The translations under genes and the position numbers were made by a program. Positions 42,280-51,003 of a stretch of 64,000 bases of DNA are shown here, piece after piece. The notes beneath the pieces are model-generated. The model was given only the letters and a program-made list of their open reading frames with translations, made no database searches and was not told where the DNA came from. Source of the DNA: Deefgea rivuli DSM 18356 (lineage in GTDB: Bacteria; Pseudomonadota; Gammaproteobacteria; Burkholderiales; Chitinibacteraceae); the NCBI RefSeq assembly GCF_000620145.1, contig NZ_KK211082.1, forward strand, positions 119,198 to 183,197, in the 5' to 3' direction. How positions within the stretch are numbered: position 1 is the first letter of the stretch; every line of letters begins with the position of its first letter.

Positions 42280-42882
42280 CTACTTCACCAACTTCCCAAT
42301 CACCGCACTAATATCACTCGGGCGGTGCAGGGCTTCGCCTTGGCTGGCGAAGGTTTTGAGTTTGCCGTTAATAATTTGGCCAGCTTCTAATTTACGATTT
42401 TCACTATCGATTAAGAGCCAAGTCGTTTTACCTTGCTGCTCGTTCAATACATACAGCACGCGCTCTTGTTTCAAAATCGCATTGGCGAGCTGGGCTTTAA
42501 AGGCGGCGGCATCCGCGCCTAATAGCGTATTGAGTTCAGCTTCAATCGGGCTAACGGCAGTAAATAGGCCGATTTCGGTGGCCGTTTTGCCGGTGAACGC
42601 GTTCAAGGCTTGCCAATCCGTGGTGGATTTCAGCGCTTGGCCGAGTAAAGTGCTGGCTTGATTTTTCAGCGCACTGCTTACTTTGCTGGCATCAATACCC
42701 AGCGGCGAAAGCGCTTCGTTGGCTTCACCCATGGTTTGCTCAATGACTGCATTAGCTTGATTTTTAACTTCTTGACCAACGACAGCGGCGACCGATGAAG
42801 CGGCTTGTTGCGCCAATTGCGCGCCTTGATCGCAAGCACTCAGGCTCAATAAAAATACGGCGGGAAGGACCAACTTCAACAT
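42280..42882 (-). CDS. Lipoprotein of unknown function
   Basis: A 200-residue protein. The ATG at 42882 has GGAG. The signal peptide ends in the lipobox LSAC, followed by DQGAQLAQQAASSVAA. A helical, Ala-rich N-terminal half (roughly to residue 80) precedes a mixed C-terminal part with LNEQQGKTTWLLIDSENRKL. No enzyme motif is seen. The gene is on the same strand as the FKBP gene, separated by a 140-bp repeat-containing gap, so it is probably its own unit. Confidence 0.75.
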   Translation of the reverse strand: MLKLVLPAVFLLSLSACDQGAQLAQQAASSVAAVVGQEVKNQANAVIEQTMGEANEALSPLGIDASKVSSALKNQASTLLGQALKSTTDWQALNAFTGKTATEIGLFTAVSPIEAELNTLLGADAAAFKAQLANAILKQERVLYVLNEQQGKTTWLLIDSENRKLEAGQIINGKLKTFASQGEALHRPSDISAVIGKLVK

Positions 42883-42898
42883 AAAAAACTCCATTGAT

Positions 42899-43018
42899 GT
42901 GTCGGAATATAAAAGTACAAAAATGGGCCAGCAAGGCGCAACGTCGAAGACAGTACAAATCGTACGTCGAGACGGTGCAACGATGCTGGCAGTTTTTTGT
43001 CTTATAACCCGCCGACAC
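42899..43018. repeat. MITE-like palindromic repeat with GTGTCGG/CCGACAC ends
   Basis: GTGTCGG (42899-42905) and CCGACAC (43012-43018) are inverted ends. GCCAGCA (42927-42933) pairs with TGCTGGC (42984-42990). The core AAGGCGCAACGTCGAAGACA belongs to a dispersed Neisseriales-type sequence. The 120-bp unit fills the gap between two minus-strand genes. Confidence 0.65.
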
Positions 43019-43021
43019 TGA

Positions 43022-43423
43022 TTATTTAATTGCTAAAACTTCAACTTCAAACGTCAACGTCGCATTGGCAGGAATCACGCCCGGTACGCCACGGCTGCCG
43101 TAGGCTAATTGTGGTGGGCAGACCAATTTGGCTTTGCCGCCGACTTTAATTTTTTGCACGCCTTCAGTCCAGCATGGCACCACGCCGCTCAATGGAAACG
43201 TCGCTGGCTGGCCACGTTTGTACGAGCTATCAAATTCTTTGCCATCTTCCAGCGTGCCACGGTAATGCACTGTCACCGTGTCAGTGGCTTTTGGTGCTGC
43301 GCCCGTACCGGCTTTCAAGGTGGTGATTTGAATGCCGGTATCCGTCGTTTCAACGGCTGGCGCGGCGGCAATGGCGGCAACTGCACTGCTCATTAGGACT
43401 ACGGCGGCGAGTAAATGTTTCAT
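43022..43423 (-). CDS. FKBP-type peptidyl-prolyl isomerase, exported
   Basis: A 133-residue protein. The ATG at 43423 has an AAGGAAA ribosome site. The signal peptide is MKHLLAAVVLMSSAVAAIA. The FKBP domain contains VTVHYRGTLEDGKEFDSS and the substrate-pocket stretch TFPLSGVVPCWTEGVQKIKV; AYGSRGVPGVIPANATL and FEVEVLAIK complete the fold. It is a periplasmic proline isomerase aiding protein folding. Single-domain length is normal. Confidence 0.93.
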   Translation of the reverse strand: MKHLLAAVVLMSSAVAAIAAAPAVETTDTGIQITTLKAGTGAAPKATDTVTVHYRGTLEDGKEFDSSYKRGQPATFPLSGVVPCWTEGVQKIKVGGKAKLVCPPQLAYGSRGVPGVIPANATLTFEVEVLAIK

Positions 43424-43515
43424 GGTTTTTCCTTTTGACATAAATAAAAGCAAATCGACTGAATGCCGATGCGCTCATCATAACAGTGGATTCTTACGTA
43501 CCGAAACGTGTCGCT

Positions 43516-44976
43516 TTATTTTTTGCTATCTTGTTCTTCGCGCAATTGACGAATCCGCGCTTCGATACTGGATAAGAGATAAAAATCACTACCCGTTTGC
43601 TTCAGCGCCAAATCAAATTGCTCGAATGCAGGGGTATATTCTTGCAAGCGAACATAGTATTCGCCTTGAGCTTGATACTGCCGCATTAAATCGCCCTTCT
43701 TGGCATACATTTTCGCTCTGCGCTGATAAAACCACGCATCAGACGGATATAACTCCAGCGCATCATCAATCGCGGCTTGCGCGGCGGCGAGATGACCAGC
43801 AGCAATTTGTGCGTCAATCAAACCGTAGATCAAGGCGCGGCTAGATGGAAAGCGCAGCGTGGCGGCGCTTAAAATTTGCTCGGCTTGCTCAAATTGACCG
43901 AGTCCAATTTTGATACTACCTGCCAAAAATTCGAGCATCGCATGGCTTTTGCCGCCCTTATCCTTATCCACGCCCAAACTGGCTTTGGCCTCTTGCAAAG
44001 CAGTCCATGCTTGGTCATATTGCTGCAGCAGAAAATGCGAATACGCCAAGCCATAGCGCTGCGCAGTTTCATTAGCGTAGCGTTTTTCGGCGATGATATT
44101 GGTGTAATACGGCACGCCCTCACGCCCGCCCAGCTCTAAAGTCCGGCTTTTTTCCCGAATCAGCAAAAATTCAAGGCTATCGGGAACGGGCTTGTATTTA
44201 ATTTCACCAAGGCGCGCTTGTGCATCAGAAATGCGTTTGAAAGTCACCGGATGCGTGCGTAGAAAGTCGGGAGCATTGTTTTCATACAGCCGATTGTGTT
44301 TTTGGAGTCGCTCAAAAAACACCACCATCGCGCTGGGGTCATAGCCAGATTTTTTCAGCGTTTGCATGCCGATCCGGTCGGCTTCTTGCTCGAATGAATA
44401 GGTAAAATCGAGCTGTTTTTGCACCGCCATGCCCGTACCAGCGGCAAGCGCCGCCATCGCCGCATCGCCCCGCCCCGCTTGGGCTGCCAATAGCGCGACG
44501 GCAATCGACGCCACAGACATCCAAAGCCCTGATTTCGTACCGTCGATCAAGCGCGCAATATGCCGCTGCGTGACGTGGGCGATTTCATGCGCCAACACGC
44601 TGGCGACTTCTGATTCGTGCTGCGCCTGCACAATCAAACCGGTGTGCACACCGACAAAACCACCCGGCATCGCAAATGCATTCACGCTCGGGTCGAGCAA
44701 GGGGAAAAAGGTAAATTGCGGCTCGCTCACTTCGGCCGCATCAGTCAAGCGATAACCGACTTGATTCAGATAGGCGACGATTTCTGGATCGTCCATCATC
44801 GCGCCGCTGCGACGAATTTGCCGCATCGCGTTTTCGCCAATTTCACGCTCTTGCTGCGTGCTTAAGCCTTGCTGTGAAATATCGCCAAAATCAGGAATAT
44901 CAGCAGCCTGCAGCGGCACTGGCACCGACATCGCCGTGCTCACCATCAACATCAATGCGATTAGCTTTTGTTTCAC
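43516..44976 (-). CDS. bepA: M48 metalloprotease with TPR region (BepA/YfgC-like)
   Basis: A 486-residue exported protein using a GTG start with an AGAGGG ribosome site. The signal peptide ends near LQAA. The peptidase domain has LAHEIAHVTQRHI (HExxH) and EQEADRIGM, the third zinc ligand region. Helical TPR-like repeats fill the second half. It is a periplasmic quality-control protease and chaperone for outer-membrane assembly. It is 9 bp from the upstream YqaA-like gene and probably co-transcribed with it. Confidence 0.9.
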   Translation of the reverse strand: MKQKLIALMLMVSTAMSVPVPLQAADIPDFGDISQQGLSTQQEREIGENAMRQIRRSGAMMDDPEIVAYLNQVGYRLTDAAEVSEPQFTFFPLLDPSVNAFAMPGGFVGVHTGLIVQAQHESEVASVLAHEIAHVTQRHIARLIDGTKSGLWMSVASIAVALLAAQAGRGDAAMAALAAGTGMAVQKQLDFTYSFEQEADRIGMQTLKKSGYDPSAMVVFFERLQKHNRLYENNAPDFLRTHPVTFKRISDAQARLGEIKYKPVPDSLEFLLIREKSRTLELGGREGVPYYTNIIAEKRYANETAQRYGLAYSHFLLQQYDQAWTALQEAKASLGVDKDKGGKSHAMLEFLAGSIKIGLGQFEQAEQILSAATLRFPSSRALIYGLIDAQIAAGHLAAAQAAIDDALELYPSDAWFYQRRAKMYAKKGDLMRQYQAQGEYYVRLQEYTPAFEQFDLALKQTGSDFYLLSSIEARIRQLREEQDSKK

Positions 44977-44985
44977 ATGGCCCTC

Positions 44986-45408
44986 TTAAACATTGAATAG
45001 CGCATAAATTGCCAAATAACGCAGGATTTTACCGATCGCCAAATACACCATCACCGCCAGCCAAGGCCAGCGCAACCAGCCCGCAACACCGCACAGCGCA
45101 TCCCCAACAATCGGCACCCACGACAGCAACAAACTAACTGGGCCGAGTTGTTGTAAGCGTTGTAGCCAAGGTTTGGGTGGGGCCTCTAACACTGATGGGA
45201 TTGACGGTAAACGCCGCCCCAGCCAAACCGTCAATAAGCCACCTAAAATATTCCCTAGCGAAGCCACTGCGACAGCGAGTAATCCCAGTTGTGGCTTAAA
45301 GTGCAGTGCGGCCAATAATGCCGCCTCAGAATTGCCCGGCAACACAGTGGCTGAGACAAAGGCCGAGACAAACAAACCACCCAGCCACAGCGCCGTTTCA
45401 AAAATCAA
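44986..45408 (-). CDS. YqaA-family small membrane protein (VTT/DedA-like)
   Basis: A 140-residue protein with a run of hydrophobic helices. The segment SATVLPGNSEAALLAAL and the Gly/Asn-rich NILGGLLTVWLGRRLP are those of the short YqaA branch of VTT proteins. The start seems to be a TTG at 45408 overlapping the cyaY stop by 4 bp, since there is no early ATG in frame. Function is probably in lipid or membrane homeostasis, inferred from the family only. It is in an operon with cyaY. Confidence 0.8.
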   Translation of the reverse strand: MIFETALWLGGLFVSAFVSATVLPGNSEAALLAALHFKPQLGLLAVAVASLGNILGGLLTVWLGRRLPSIPSVLEAPPKPWLQRLQQLGPVSLLLSWVPIVGDALCGVAGWLRWPWLAVMVYLAIGKILRYLAIYALFNV

Positions 45409-45716
45409 AAATGAAACGCCGCGCCCGCATGCGCGCTAATTGCGGTTGCCACATCAGCATACAATTCGCCATCGCCACGCGTATTGATCCATTGCGTGTC
45501 TTTTAAGCGGTAGTGATAACCGCCAGAGCGCGCCGCCAGCCAAATTTCTTGATTCGCCGCATGGCGATTCACAATCACTTTGCTACCGTCTTCAAATTCG
45601 ATTTCCAACACATTGCCAGCGCGCAAAGTATCAACATCAAACTCAACCTCGTCGAGTGCCATTTCGATTTGCGCAAATACTGCGTCGCTCACATCCAAAA
45701 ATTCTGATTCGGTCAT
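45405..45716 (-). CDS. cyaY: Iron donor protein CyaY (frataxin)
   Basis: A 103-residue protein of normal length. The acidic first helix (ESEFLDVSDAVFAQIEMALDE) and the sheet with IVNRHAANQEIWLAARSGGY match the frataxin fold. It supplies or regulates iron for Fe-S cluster assembly. The ribosome site is AAAGGATA. The lptM gene starts divergently 93 bp away, as in many Proteobacteria. Confidence 0.95.
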   Translation of the reverse strand: MTESEFLDVSDAVFAQIEMALDEVEFDVDTLRAGNVLEIEFEDGSKVIVNRHAANQEIWLAARSGGYHYRLKDTQWINTRGDGELYADVATAISAHAGAAFHF

Positions 45717-45808
45717 TTCTATCCTTTAAGCCCAAGCAATTATGGCGGCACAATGCGGCTGCCCGCCATGCTAAAATACCAATTCTACCACCTACAGCCA
45801 CTACTCCT

Positions 45809-45949
45809 ATGCGCGCCCTGATTGCCTTTGTACTAACTGCTTTTTTCCTCAGTGCTTGCGGATTTAAAGGCCCTTTGTATTTATCAAAGCCAGCAGAAGC
45901 AAGTAAACCGCTTGCAGCCAGCCCTGTCGCCAGCGCCGTTGAACAATAA
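45809..45949 (+). CDS. lptM: LPS translocon maturation chaperone LptM (YifL-like lipoprotein)
   Basis: A 46-residue lipoprotein reading MRALIAFVLTAFFLSACGFK, with the lipobox LSAC and then GPLYL. This matches the LptM/YifL family, which helps LptD maturation. It is divergent from cyaY as usual, but lysA, the common next gene, is absent here. The following 180 bp (45950-46130) hold no clear gene. Confidence 0.85.
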   Translation: MRALIAFVLTAFFLSACGFKGPLYLSKPAEASKPLAASPVASAVEQ

Positions 45950-46136
45950 TATTCACGCGAGCTGCGCCTGTGGCACGGTGAGCTTACAATCCAAAATACC
46001 GAGTAGCATGATTCATTGCCACTAGCCAGCTCTGCCGTCGCTGAAGCGGTGCGGCATTTACAACATGGGCTTCCATAGAAAAAGCATCGCAACAACGACA
46101 AGGTGCAGGCTATGCGCCACACGGAAAATAGGCGAC

Positions 46137-46164
46137 AAAAAAGGCGATATAAATCGCCTTTTTT
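46137..46164. terminator. Bidirectional terminator
   Basis: AAAAAAGGCGAT and ATCGCCTTTTTT pair around ATAA. It lies downstream of the Crp-like gene (minus strand) and of lptM (plus strand). Confidence 0.85.
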
Positions 46165-46207
46165 ATTAAGCTCAATACGAGACAAGCAGCTAGAAAGCTT
46201 TAGCTGA

Positions 46208-46861
46208 TTAGAAACGTTCCGGCAATTTTTGCACGATGATAATCCGCTTGTTTTCCAAACGAATATAACCGCCAAACACCAATTCTTTCAAAATCCGCGC
46301 AATCATTTCGCGTGAAGAGCCAACACGGTCGGCAATCGCTTGCTGAGTGAGTGGCTGCGAAATCATTTCTTGGCCGTCAACGGTCTCAAGCATCGATTCA
46401 AACAAAGCCCGCACGCGACCGTAAACATCGAGCAAAGCAAGGTTTTTCATTGTCGTAGACAGTGAACGTACCATGCGCGCCAAATTAGCGATCACGACAT
46501 CTTTGACTTGCGGTTCACGATTGAGCGCTTCGCGAAATTCGTGCTTAGTGAACATCAAAAATATGCAGTTTTCTTCACACTGAACTGACCAGCCACGTGG
46601 CTCGTCGTCCAGCAAAGAAATTTCACCCATCGCGTCACCCGGCTCGGCAATTCGAAATACAAATTCTTTACCTTGATTGTCGCTGCTGAAAAAGCGCGCT
46701 TGACCCTCTAGCAAGACATACATGCCTTCTGCCGGATCGCCTTCACGAAATACAAAAGCACCTTTAGGCATGCTGCGTTTCACACCCACTTGCACCATGT
46801 ATTCGAGCTGCGCGTCACTAAACCCTTGCAATAGGGGTACTTTTTGTAAAATAGGTAGCAT
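46208..46861 (-). CDS. Crp/Fnr-family regulator (paralogue 1)
   Basis: A 217-residue protein. A cyclic-nucleotide-binding beta-barrel is followed by a long dimerisation helix (VIANLARMVRSLSTTMKNLA). The C-terminal winged helix has the recognition region TQQAIADRVGSSREMIARIL. No Cys cluster for an Fe-S centre is present, so it is not Fnr-like. It is closely related to the next gene upstream, with which it shares length and motifs. The two lie in tandem with a 119-bp gap. The ligand is unknown. Confidence 0.9.
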   Translation of the reverse strand: MLPILQKVPLLQGFSDAQLEYMVQVGVKRSMPKGAFVFREGDPAEGMYVLLEGQARFFSSDNQGKEFVFRIAEPGDAMGEISLLDDEPRGWSVQCEENCIFLMFTKHEFREALNREPQVKDVVIANLARMVRSLSTTMKNLALLDVYGRVRALFESMLETVDGQEMISQPLTQQAIADRVGSSREMIARILKELVFGGYIRLENKRIIIVQKLPERF

Positions 46862-46980
46862 ACAAAACCCTGTAATTGACGCTCAATGCGTGTTATTCAA
46901 ATAATAGTAAATTAAATGCTGATGCAAAAATTTTATGGCCATAAAATTAAAATTCGGCCAAAAACATTTGCTACTTTACT

Positions 46981-47634
46981 TTAAAACTGTTCAGGTAATT
47001 TTTTCAAAATTACCAATCGTTTGCGTCCCGTTTCCACATAACCACCGGCCACTAATTCACGCATAATTTTTGCAATCATTTCTCGTGATGCCCCAACGCG
47101 ATCGGCAATATCTTGCTGGCTCATTTGCTCGTCGATCAGCAATCCTTCTTCAGTGGGCTGTGCTAATCGCTCGAACAATACACGAATTCGGCCGTACACA
47201 TCTTTCAATGCAAAATCGCGCACCATCACGGTTAACGATCTGATAATGCTCATCGCACTGGTCAGCATTTGGTCTTTAAGCTGCGGATTAGTTAGCAATA
47301 AATTCATAAAGTCCGCTTTATAAATACTCATCACAACGCAATCGGTTTCTGCCTCAGCACAGATCGAGCGACGTTGATCGCAAAAAAGCGCTAACTCACC
47401 AAACGACACTCCGGACTCCGCAACGTAGTAAACAAACTCGCGCCCGCTGTCATTGCTAGAATACAATTTAAATCGCCCCTCAAGTAGCACATACATGCAC
47501 TCAACAGGGTCATCTTCATAAAATAAAATGGTGCCTTTACCGATTTGCCGTTGTGTCCCCAGAGATTCAACTTGGAGTAGCTCTTCATCTGTGAGCGAAG
47601 AGAATAATTCGGTTTGAGCCAATAATGGACGCAT
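46981..47634 (-). CDS. Crp/Fnr-family regulator (paralogue 2)
   Basis: A 217-residue protein with the same layout as the gene at 46208-46861. The HTH part is SQQDIADRVGASREMIAKIM. The sensor region has FYEDDPVECMYVLLEGRFKL and a Cys-containing FCDQRRSICAEAET loop. It starts 14 bp after the small lipoprotein gene stop and may be in the same operon. Tandem paralogues of this family often act on related signals, but no target sites were read here. Confidence 0.9.
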   Translation of the reverse strand: MRPLLAQTELFSSLTDEELLQVESLGTQRQIGKGTILFYEDDPVECMYVLLEGRFKLYSSNDSGREFVYYVAESGVSFGELALFCDQRRSICAEAETDCVVMSIYKADFMNLLLTNPQLKDQMLTSAMSIIRSLTVMVRDFALKDVYGRIRVLFERLAQPTEEGLLIDEQMSQQDIADRVGASREMIAKIMRELVAGGYVETGRKRLVILKKLPEQF

Positions 47635-47648
47635 TCTTTACCTATTAA

Positions 47649-48017
47649 TTAATGTTTGGCCGCTTTTTCTGCTTCAGGCGCAGAGGCCTCCGCAGTTTCT
47701 GATGCCTTACTATGCAGATCAATCTCAGCAATCGGCGACAAAGAGCCCGTTTTTACATCGGGTGGTGGCGCAACTTCATTGATTTTTTTCGTCTGCATGT
47801 ATTCATTCATTTCTTTCCAGCCTGCAAAAATATCGGCTTTAGCGACTTTCGTATTGCGGCGAAAGCAATCTTCTAGCGAGCGGCCACTATGACGGCACGA
47901 TGCACCAATGGCTTTGCCATTGGCTTTTTGCTTATTCACTAATTCTAAAACTTGATCGCAACCTGCCAGCAAAAAAAAGAGTGGGCATAGCAGAACGAAG
48001 GTTTTGACTGACTTCAC
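47649..48017 (-). CDS. Small lipoprotein of unknown function
   Basis: A 122-residue protein with a GTG start. The signal peptide ends in the lipobox LAGC (FLLAGCDQVLEL). The middle holds a Cys pair (GASCRHSGRSLEDCFRRNTK). The C-terminal tail is Ala/Glu/Lys-rich. The stop lies 14 bp before the Crp-like gene, so co-transcription is likely. No family is recognised. Confidence 0.75.
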   Translation of the reverse strand: MKSVKTFVLLCPLFFLLAGCDQVLELVNKQKANGKAIGASCRHSGRSLEDCFRRNTKVAKADIFAGWKEMNEYMQTKKINEVAPPPDVKTGSLSPIAEIDLHSKASETAEASAPEAEKAAKH

Positions 48018-48060
48018 TGGCAGAATCCCTAGGTCAAGTTGATGTATTCAGTGTATGTGA

Positions 48061-48097
48061 AAAAGCCCATCACGTCGCAAAGACATAAGGGGCTTTT
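48061..48097 (-). terminator. Terminator of the Tim44-like gene
   Basis: AAAAGCCC (48061-48068) and GGGCTTTT (48090-48097) pair; the minus-strand reading ends in T's. Confidence 0.65.
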
Positions 48098-48120
48098 GTG
48101 TTTAATTCAACAATTTAGAA

Positions 48121-49053
48121 TTAAGCTTGCTGAATCCCCGCCAACATCCAACGTGGGTCACCATCAATCGGGCGAACAAAGTGCCAGATTTCGCGGAACG
48201 GTACGGGTGCGGCGTGTAGGCTTTCGCTCACTCGACCGGTAAATTCCACGCTGGCAATCATCCGTCCGCCTTCATTCACCGCTTCAAGAATTTGCAGATT
48301 CAGCTCAGGGAATTCAGCCACATCCGTATTACTGCCAATTTCATGTTTCAAATCTTCAAACAATTCTGGTGTCATGTAGCGGCGCATTTCTTCGGCTTGC
48401 GACGGCGAATTGAGCGATTGCATGTGCATAAAGCTGGCACGAGCTTGACGCAAAAATGCTGCAGCTTCAGTCCCATCTGGCAAACGCGTGATCGGCGCAG
48501 TATTCATTGGTGCTGCTGCACCACCAAATAATCCGCCTGCTGCTGGAGCTGCACTGCCAGCACCTTCACCAATACGGAACATGCGATCTTGTTGCGCTGG
48601 TGCAGAAGACATTGCTTGAGCAGGAGCACCTGCGTAGGCCATGCCGTTGCTAGGGTGAGCCGTTTGCGCCTGTTTACGACGACGCATCCACATCACACCA
48701 CCCGCAGTCAGTGCACCCAAGAGAAGCAATGTCCCCCATGGAATACCGCCATCGCCTTGTGCCGCGCCCGATGCATTATTGCTCGAACCAAACATATAAC
48801 CGAGCAACGAGCCCGCTGCCAAACCACCCAACATACCGCCCATCATGCCCATGCCACCTGATTTTTGTGCTGGCGCCATTGGCTGCTGTTGAGGTTGCTG
48901 CTGAACATTATTATTGCGTTGCGGCGCAGGTGCAGCTTGACGCTGCATACCACCCGAACGACCACCACCGACCCGTTTTGCTTCTGCAATATTGGCAGCA
49001 AACAAAGTCGTACTCATCATCACAACCATCAAAGTCTTAGCAAAACGTGCCAT
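48121..49053 (-). CDS. Tim44-like domain protein, exported
   Basis: A 310-residue protein. The signal peptide is at 1-25 (ending AEAKR). A long Gln/Asn/Pro/Gly-rich linker (QRNNNVQQQPQQQPMAP) precedes one membrane helix at IPWGTLLLLGALTAGGVMWM. The C-terminal 150 residues form a Tim44-like domain (FLRQARASFMHMQSLNSPSQ). Such proteins are widely found in beta- and gammaproteobacteria and resemble the lipid-binding Tim44 C-terminal domain; the bacterial role is unclear. The ribosome site is AAGGAT. It appears to be monocistronic. Confidence 0.85.
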   Translation of the reverse strand: MARFAKTLMVVMMSTTLFAANIAEAKRVGGGRSGGMQRQAAPAPQRNNNVQQQPQQQPMAPAQKSGGMGMMGGMLGGLAAGSLLGYMFGSSNNASGAAQGDGGIPWGTLLLLGALTAGGVMWMRRRKQAQTAHPSNGMAYAGAPAQAMSSAPAQQDRMFRIGEGAGSAAPAAGGLFGGAAAPMNTAPITRLPDGTEAAAFLRQARASFMHMQSLNSPSQAEEMRRYMTPELFEDLKHEIGSNTDVAEFPELNLQILEAVNEGGRMIASVEFTGRVSESLHAAPVPFREIWHFVRPIDGDPRWMLAGIQQA

Positions 49054-49286
49054 TATTAAATCCTTAAGTAGTAAAGCAGAAGTTTTCTTGCGTCGCAGCG
49101 TCCAAAACCTTACTCGTTGACTGTTTTCGGCCTCTACGTTTTGCCATCCGGGATGGCCATGGGCTCAAACTTTTACACGAGTATTTGCATACGAATTTTA
49201 GCTTTCCATTCTTAGTGGGGCTGAAAGCATAAAAGTTCAATAGCATCGCAAAAATGTTTAAATCAACGATTACAGAAAAAACTAAA

Positions 49287-49335
49287 GGTATTGATATATA
49301 GCCATTGATAAACAATGTTCATATAGCAATACCCC
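49287..49335. repeat. Dispersed palindrome, copy F
   Basis: GGTATTGATATAT (left) and ATATAGCAATACC (right), imperfect inverted ends with an AT-rich centre, lying just past the folB stop. The remaining gap 49054-49286 shows no gene. Confidence 0.55.
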
Positions 49336-49340
49336 AGTGA

Positions 49341-49697
49341 TTAGCCGCGATGACCGCGTTCAATCGTAACGCCAACTTTCGCCACGTCCTGCAAAATCCC
49401 CAATTTGGTCACCGAAACTTTAATCCACGGCGCACCAAAATCATTGAGCACAATTTTTGCAATATGCTCAGCCAGCGCCTCGAGCAGCAGGAAATGCTTT
49501 TCCGCTAAATCTTGCCGGATTTGCGTCACGACTTTGTCGTAATCAATCGTGTCGTTCAAATGATCCGACAAACAGGCTCGGCTTGAAGCCAGGCCAATTT
49601 CTAAATCCAGCTCAACCACTTGCGCCTTGACGCGCTCCCAGTCGTACCAACCCAACACCGTGCTCGCGCGCACTTGCTGCAAATAAATAATATCCAT
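49341..49697 (-). CDS. folB: Dihydroneopterin aldolase
   Basis: A 118-residue protein of normal length. It starts MDIIYLQQVRASTVLGWYDW, and contains the family's DYDKV segment and LLEALAEHIAKIV with the catalytic Lys region later (VSVTKLGIL). It converts dihydroneopterin to 6-hydroxymethyl-dihydropterin in folate synthesis. It is transcribed away from plsY, separated by about 94 bp. Confidence 0.93.
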   Translation of the reverse strand: MDIIYLQQVRASTVLGWYDWERVKAQVVELDLEIGLASSRACLSDHLNDTIDYDKVVTQIRQDLAEKHFLLLEALAEHIAKIVLNDFGAPWIKVSVTKLGILQDVAKVGVTIERGHRG

Positions 49698-49790
49698 GAA
49701 CTTATGTGTACCGTTAGTTTGCGTAACCGGTTTGAGGATGAGGCCGGTTTAGCTTAGAATCAAAACCCCTCGATTGTAGTGGAAATTTGA

Positions 49791-50435
49791 ATGTCGCTGC
49801 TGATGTACTTACCCATTTCATTGCTAATTCTCGCCGCCTATTTACTAGGTTCTCTGTCTTTTGCCGTGATTGTGACCAAAGCCATGGGCTTGGCCGACCC
49901 GCGCACCTATGGCTCAAACAATCCGGGCGCGACCAATGTACTGCGCTCAGGCAATAAAAAAGCCGCCGCGCTGACTTTGCTCGGCGATGCACTGAAAGGC
50001 TGGATTGCCGTATTTGCCGCACAACAGATCGCGCCGCACATTGGCCTCGGGGCTGCCGGCTCAGAAACCTACACCCAAGCGATTGCAGCGGTGGCGATTG
50101 CCGTCACCATTGGCCATATGTGGCCGATTTTCTTCAAGTTTAAAGGCGGCAAAGGCGTTGCGACAGCGGCGGGGATTTTGCTGGCACTCAATCTATGGCT
50201 GGGTTTGGCGACTTTAGCAATTTGGGTGTTTGTCGCAAAAGGATTGAAAATTTCTTCGCTGTCGGCGCTAATCGCGGCTGCAGCAACACCGCTACTCACC
50301 GCATGGCTCATGCCCAATCAGCCGATTTATCTGGGCGCAGTCACGGTGATTGCCGTATTACTGATTCATCGTCACAAGCAAAACATTATTGGATTAATGA
50401 AGGGTAAAGAAGGCAAGATTGGCGACCAGTCATGA
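49791..50435 (+). CDS. plsY: Glycerol-3-phosphate acyltransferase PlsY
   Basis: A 214-residue membrane protein. The three PlsY motifs are visible: GSLSFAVIV near the start with SNNPGATNVLRSG, then FKGGKGVATAAG in the middle, and a downstream HRHKQNI region. It transfers acyl groups from acyl phosphate to glycerol-3-phosphate, the first step of phospholipid synthesis. It lies next to folB in the common divergent layout. A terminator follows at 50470-50498. Confidence 0.95.
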   Translation: MSLLMYLPISLLILAAYLLGSLSFAVIVTKAMGLADPRTYGSNNPGATNVLRSGNKKAAALTLLGDALKGWIAVFAAQQIAPHIGLGAAGSETYTQAIAAVAIAVTIGHMWPIFFKFKGGKGVATAAGILLALNLWLGLATLAIWVFVAKGLKISSLSALIAAAATPLLTAWLMPNQPIYLGAVTVIAVLLIHRHKQNIIGLMKGKEGKIGDQS

Positions 50436-50469
50436 TGTTTGCGTCGCCGCGACATCAATTTTAGACGTT

Positions 50470-50498
50470 AAAAAAGCCGAACACAGTTCGGCTTTTTT
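50470..50498. terminator. Bidirectional terminator
   Basis: AAAAAAGCCGAAC and GTTCGGCTTTTTT pair around ACA. It separates the convergent plsY and smpB genes. Confidence 0.9.
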
Positions 50499-50515
50499 GC
50501 AGCTCGGAATAAGGT

Positions 50516-50971
50516 TTAACCTTGCTTGGTCGCATCGCGCACAATCCGCGCTTTTTCACGTACCCATTCGCGATCTTTTTCATTTTGGCGTTTATCGTGC
50601 TGTTTCTTACCTTTAGCAAGACCAATCTCAAGTTTGATAAAGCCATTCTTAAGATGCATATTAATCGGTACGACGGTGTAACCCGAACGATCAACTTTAA
50701 TCGCCAAGCGATCAATTTCGCGCTGCTTCAATAATAATTTACGCGTACGTACCACATCGGGGACCACATGTGACGAAGCATTCAGCAAGGGCGAAATATG
50801 GCAGCCAAACAAATAAAAATCGCCATTCTTGTGGATTACATAAGCCTCTTTGATTTGCACACGGCCAGCGCGGATGGATTTGACTTCCCACCCTTCCAAC
50901 ATAATGCCTGCTTCTAATCGCTCTTCAATAAAGAAGTCGTGAAACGCTTTACGATTATCAACGATAACCAT
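50516..50971 (-). CDS. smpB: SsrA-binding protein SmpB
   Basis: A 151-residue protein of standard length. It contains [31 protein letters not shown] and the basic C-terminal tail ([20 protein letters not shown]). The start has a perfect GGAGG ribosome site. SmpB delivers tmRNA to stalled ribosomes. The tmRNA gene was not seen in this window. Confidence 0.97.
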   Translation of the reverse strand: MVIVDNRKAFHDFFIEERLEAGIMLEGWEVKSIRAGRVQIKEAYVIHKNGDFYLFGCHISPLLNASSHVVPDVVRTRKLLLKQREIDRLAIKVDRSGYTVVPINMHLKNGFIKLEIGLAKGKKQHDKRQNEKDREWVREKARIVRDATKQG

Positions 50972-51003
50972 GATGTACCTCCTGAACAGAAAAGGATTCT
51001 AGC

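Noticed and set aside
45643-46275. 210-codon minus-strand frame over lptM and cyaY
   Set aside because: It overlaps three well-supported features and its protein is Cys/Arg/Ser-rich shadow sequence.
48589-49059. Plus-strand frames rich in His, Thr and Arg
   Set aside because: They are antisense shadows of the Gln/Pro-rich linker of the Tim44-like gene.
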